DNA from: Azospirillum lipoferum | GTDB lineage: Bacteria > Pseudomonadota > Alphaproteobacteria > Azospirillales > Azospirillaceae | Length of the DNA: 64,000 bases | Direction: 5' to 3' | Assembly (NCBI RefSeq): GCF_024170005.1 | Contig: NZ_JALJXJ010000005.1 | Coordinates: 186,001 to 250,000 of the forward strand | Shown here: positions 62,290-64,000 of the stretch, piece by piece | Layout of the letters: each line of letters opens with the position of its first letter | How positions within the stretch are numbered: position 1 is the first letter of the stretch | Program-made: the position numbers and the translations under genes | Notes under the pieces: generated by a model | Databases searched by the model: none | What the model was told of the DNA's origin: nothing | What the model saw: the letters and a program-made list of their open reading frames with translations, nothing else

Positions 62290-63402
62290 TCAGGCCCTCC
62301 CGGCCGGGGTGGGCAGGGCGACGACATCCTCGGCATTGACCGCGAGCACAATGTCCTGGCCGTCCGCGACCATCGCCGACGGCGGCATATGCGCCATGAT
62401 GGTCAGGTCCCCGGCCGGATCCCCGGCCGCGGCGGGCTTCAGATGACAGCGATAATGGGTGCCGAAGAAGGCGGCATCGGCGATGCGTGCCTGCCCGAGC
62501 GGCGTGAGCGGACGGACGGCCTCGCCGGCGCGGCGGAAATGTTCGGGCCGGATGCAGAGCGTCACCTGTTGTCCCGGGTCGGGTTCCGCGGCGGTGAAGT
62601 TGCGCCGGGGAAGCACAAGGTCACCGATCGCGGTCACGACCTTGGCCGTCGCCGCATCCAGCGCTTCGACCACGCCGGGAAGGAAGTTCGTCTCGCCCAG
62701 GAAGCCGGCGGAGAACAGGGAGCGCGGGCGCATGTAGATCTCGGCCGGCGGGCCGAAATCCTCGACACGCCCCCGATTCATCACCGCGATGCGGTCGGCG
62801 ATCGCCATCGCCTCCTCCTGATCGTGGGTGACATGCACGAAGGTGGTGCCGACCCGCTTCTGGATCGCCTTCAACTCATCCTGCATCTGGCGGCGAAGCT
62901 GCAGGTCGAGCGCGCCGAGCGGCTCGTCGAGCAGCAGCACGTCGGGATCGACCGCCAGGGCGCGGGCCAGCGCCACCCGCTGGCGCTGGCCGCCGGACAG
63001 CTCATGCGGCTTCTTCTCGGCCGACTCCTTGAGGCCGACGAGATCGAGCAGCGCCTTCGCCCGCTCGTCGCGCGCGGCCCTGGCGACACCGCGCATCCTG
63101 AGACCGAAGCCGACATTGTCCTTCAGCCGCATGTGCGGAAACAGCGCGTAGTCCTGGAACATCGTCGTCGTCGGCCGCTTGGCCGGCGCGACATGGGTCA
63201 TATCCTTGCCACCGATCATGACGCGGCCCGAGGTCGGCGAGAGAAAGCCGCCGAGGATGCTCAGAAGCGTGGTCTTGCCGCAGCCGGACGGCCCGAGCAG
63301 CACGATGAACTCGCCGGCTGCGATGTCGAGGCAGACATTGTCGAGCGCGGTGAAGCCGACAAAGGTCTTCGTGGCATTGATGATTGAAACCGGCGCGGTC
63401 AT
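62290..63402 (-). CDS. Spermidine/putrescine-type ABC transporter ATP-binding protein (PotA-like)
   Basis: A 370-residue ATPase: Walker A GPSGCGKTT, Q-loop TTTMFQDYALFPHM, signature LSGGQRQRVALARAL, Walker B LLLDEPLGALD, and a C-terminal TOBE domain (CIRPEHFRRAGEAVRPL). ATG 63402 overlaps the permease stop. It belongs to the polyamine/opine/organophosphate-like POPT group. The linked ALDH and MBL hydrolase suggest import of an amine that is then oxidised. Confidence 0.92.
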   Translation of the reverse strand: MTAPVSIINATKTFVGFTALDNVCLDIAAGEFIVLLGPSGCGKTTLLSILGGFLSPTSGRVMIGGKDMTHVAPAKRPTTTMFQDYALFPHMRLKDNVGFGLRMRGVARAARDERAKALLDLVGLKESAEKKPHELSGGQRQRVALARALAVDPDVLLLDEPLGALDLQLRRQMQDELKAIQKRVGTTFVHVTHDQEEAMAIADRIAVMNRGRVEDFGPPAEIYMRPRSLFSAGFLGETNFLPGVVEALDAATAKVVTAIGDLVLPRRNFTAAEPDPGQQVTLCIRPEHFRRAGEAVRPLTPLGQARIADAAFFGTHYRCHLKPAAAGDPAGDLTIMAHMPPSAMVADGQDIVLAVNAEDVVALPTPAGRA

Positions 63403-64000
63403 GATTTCCTGGTCCTTCTGAACAGCCACAGCTCCAGCACCATCAGCACGCTGACCGACACCAGAAAGACCAGCGATCCGATGGCATTGGTCTTCGGGTT
63501 GAGACCGGAGCGCAGCAGGCTCCAGATCTCGACCGGCAAGGTCACGTCGAAGCGCGACAGAAGGAACGCGATGATGAACTCGTCCCAGCTGAAGGTCACC
63601 GACAGGAAGAATGCCGCCAGCAGCGAGGGCAGCAGCATCGGCGCCGTCACCAGCAGCATGACCTTGACCTCGCCGGCACCGAGATCGCGGGCGGCGCGCT
63701 CGATGTTGACGTGGTGCGCGCCCATCGACGAGTAGATGAGGGCGAAGCAGAGCGGCAGGTTGATCACCACATGGCCGATGCCGACCGTCCACAGCGACAG
63801 CCCGACGCCGAGCGCGTTGAGCACGGTCAGAAGCCCGAGCGCGATGATCAGGTAGCTGACGGTCATCGGCGCGATCAGCAGCCCGCGCTGTAATGCCGAG
63901 CCGGGCAGCCGGTAGCGGGCGAGCGCATAGGCGGCGAGAAAGCCGAAGAGACAGGCGACGAGGGACGAGACCGTCGCCACCAGGAAGGAATGCAGCAGCG
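63399..64000 (-). CDS. POPT-type ABC transporter permease (PotC-like), partial
   Basis: The C-terminal 200 residues of a PotC-like permease; the 5' end lies beyond the right edge of the window. About five spans are visible. The EAA-type loop reads NIERAARDLGAGEVKVMLLV, and YALARYRLPG and FSWDEFIIAFLLS match the family. It overlaps the ATPase gene by four bases. Confidence 0.9.
   Translation of the reverse strand, partial: LLHSFLVATVSSLVACLFGFLAAYALARYRLPGSALQRGLLIAPMTVSYLIIALGLLTVLNALGVGLSLWTVGIGHVVINLPLCFALIYSSMGAHHVNIERAARDLGAGEVKVMLLVTAPMLLPSLLAAFFLSVTFSWDEFIIAFLLSRFDVTLPVEIWSLLRSGLNPKTNAIGSLVFLVSVSVLMVLELWLFRRTRKS

Overview
The window is GC-rich, densely coded DNA. NrsF-controlled ECF sigma factors, HAAT-type ABC transporters, many SDR and aldehyde dehydrogenase paralogues and a type I-G CRISPR locus with a Cas4-Cas1 fusion suggest a metabolically versatile alphaproteobacterium, probably Rhodospirillales and Azospirillum-like. 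This is inferred from gene content only. No rRNA or tRNA gene was recognised. The mixture of catabolic operons, transposase scars and chimeric gene remnants reads like an accessory replicon or a plastic chromosomal region.

Layout. 1-6247: a hexuronate operon (operator, mannonate dehydratase, SDR mannonate oxidoreductase, MFS importer, GH31 glycosidase). 6480-8740: a divergent AraC regulator and MFS exporter. 8745-13800: a small islet bounded by transposase scars, holding an Lrp regulator, a class-III PLP enzyme, an APH-fold kinase and a HAD hydrolase. 13770-21145: a long minus-strand run joining a cytochrome b and Mo-cofactor oxidoreductase pair to a polytopic membrane protein, a Cys/Met-type PLP enzyme, a DUF2064 transferase, a GT2 and a sugar epimerase. 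21254-23243: a PRC-barrel protein and an ECF sigma/NrsF pair. 23357-29066: small redox genes around a LysR regulator. 29231-32572: DUF305, YncE-like propeller, ECF sigma and anti-sigma. 32729-35905: SnoaL-like protein, two abutting gene remnants, AraC and SDR.

36060-50306 looks like one catabolic regulon. An XRE-cupin regulator sits between a divergent operon (succinate-semialdehyde-type ALDH, a fumarase/aspartase-superfamily lyase, a FumC-like lyase) and a second ALDH plus MHS transporter, followed by a five-gene HAAT ABC transporter and an SDR. A near-identical 19-bp element (TCTnCTATAGAAGATwAAT type) occurs in all three promoter gaps at 40490, 41354 and 44743. It physically links genes that otherwise would only be neighbours. 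The substrate is not evident; two fumarate-forming lyase folds suggest a compound that releases fumarate.

50493-59014 is a type I-G (formerly I-U) CRISPR-Cas locus whose interference genes (csb1, csb2, cas3, Cas8-like) are intact and coupled by ATGA overlaps. Its adaptation genes are broken: Cas4-Cas1 has lost both ends, cas2 carries an in-frame TGA, and the array is two repeats around one 37-nt spacer. Next to it, 59169-60095 is an in-frame chimera of a decapitated RlaP-type nucleotidyltransferase and a VWA-like domain. The window ends with an ALDH/MBL-hydrolase/polyamine-type ABC transporter operon that runs off the right edge.
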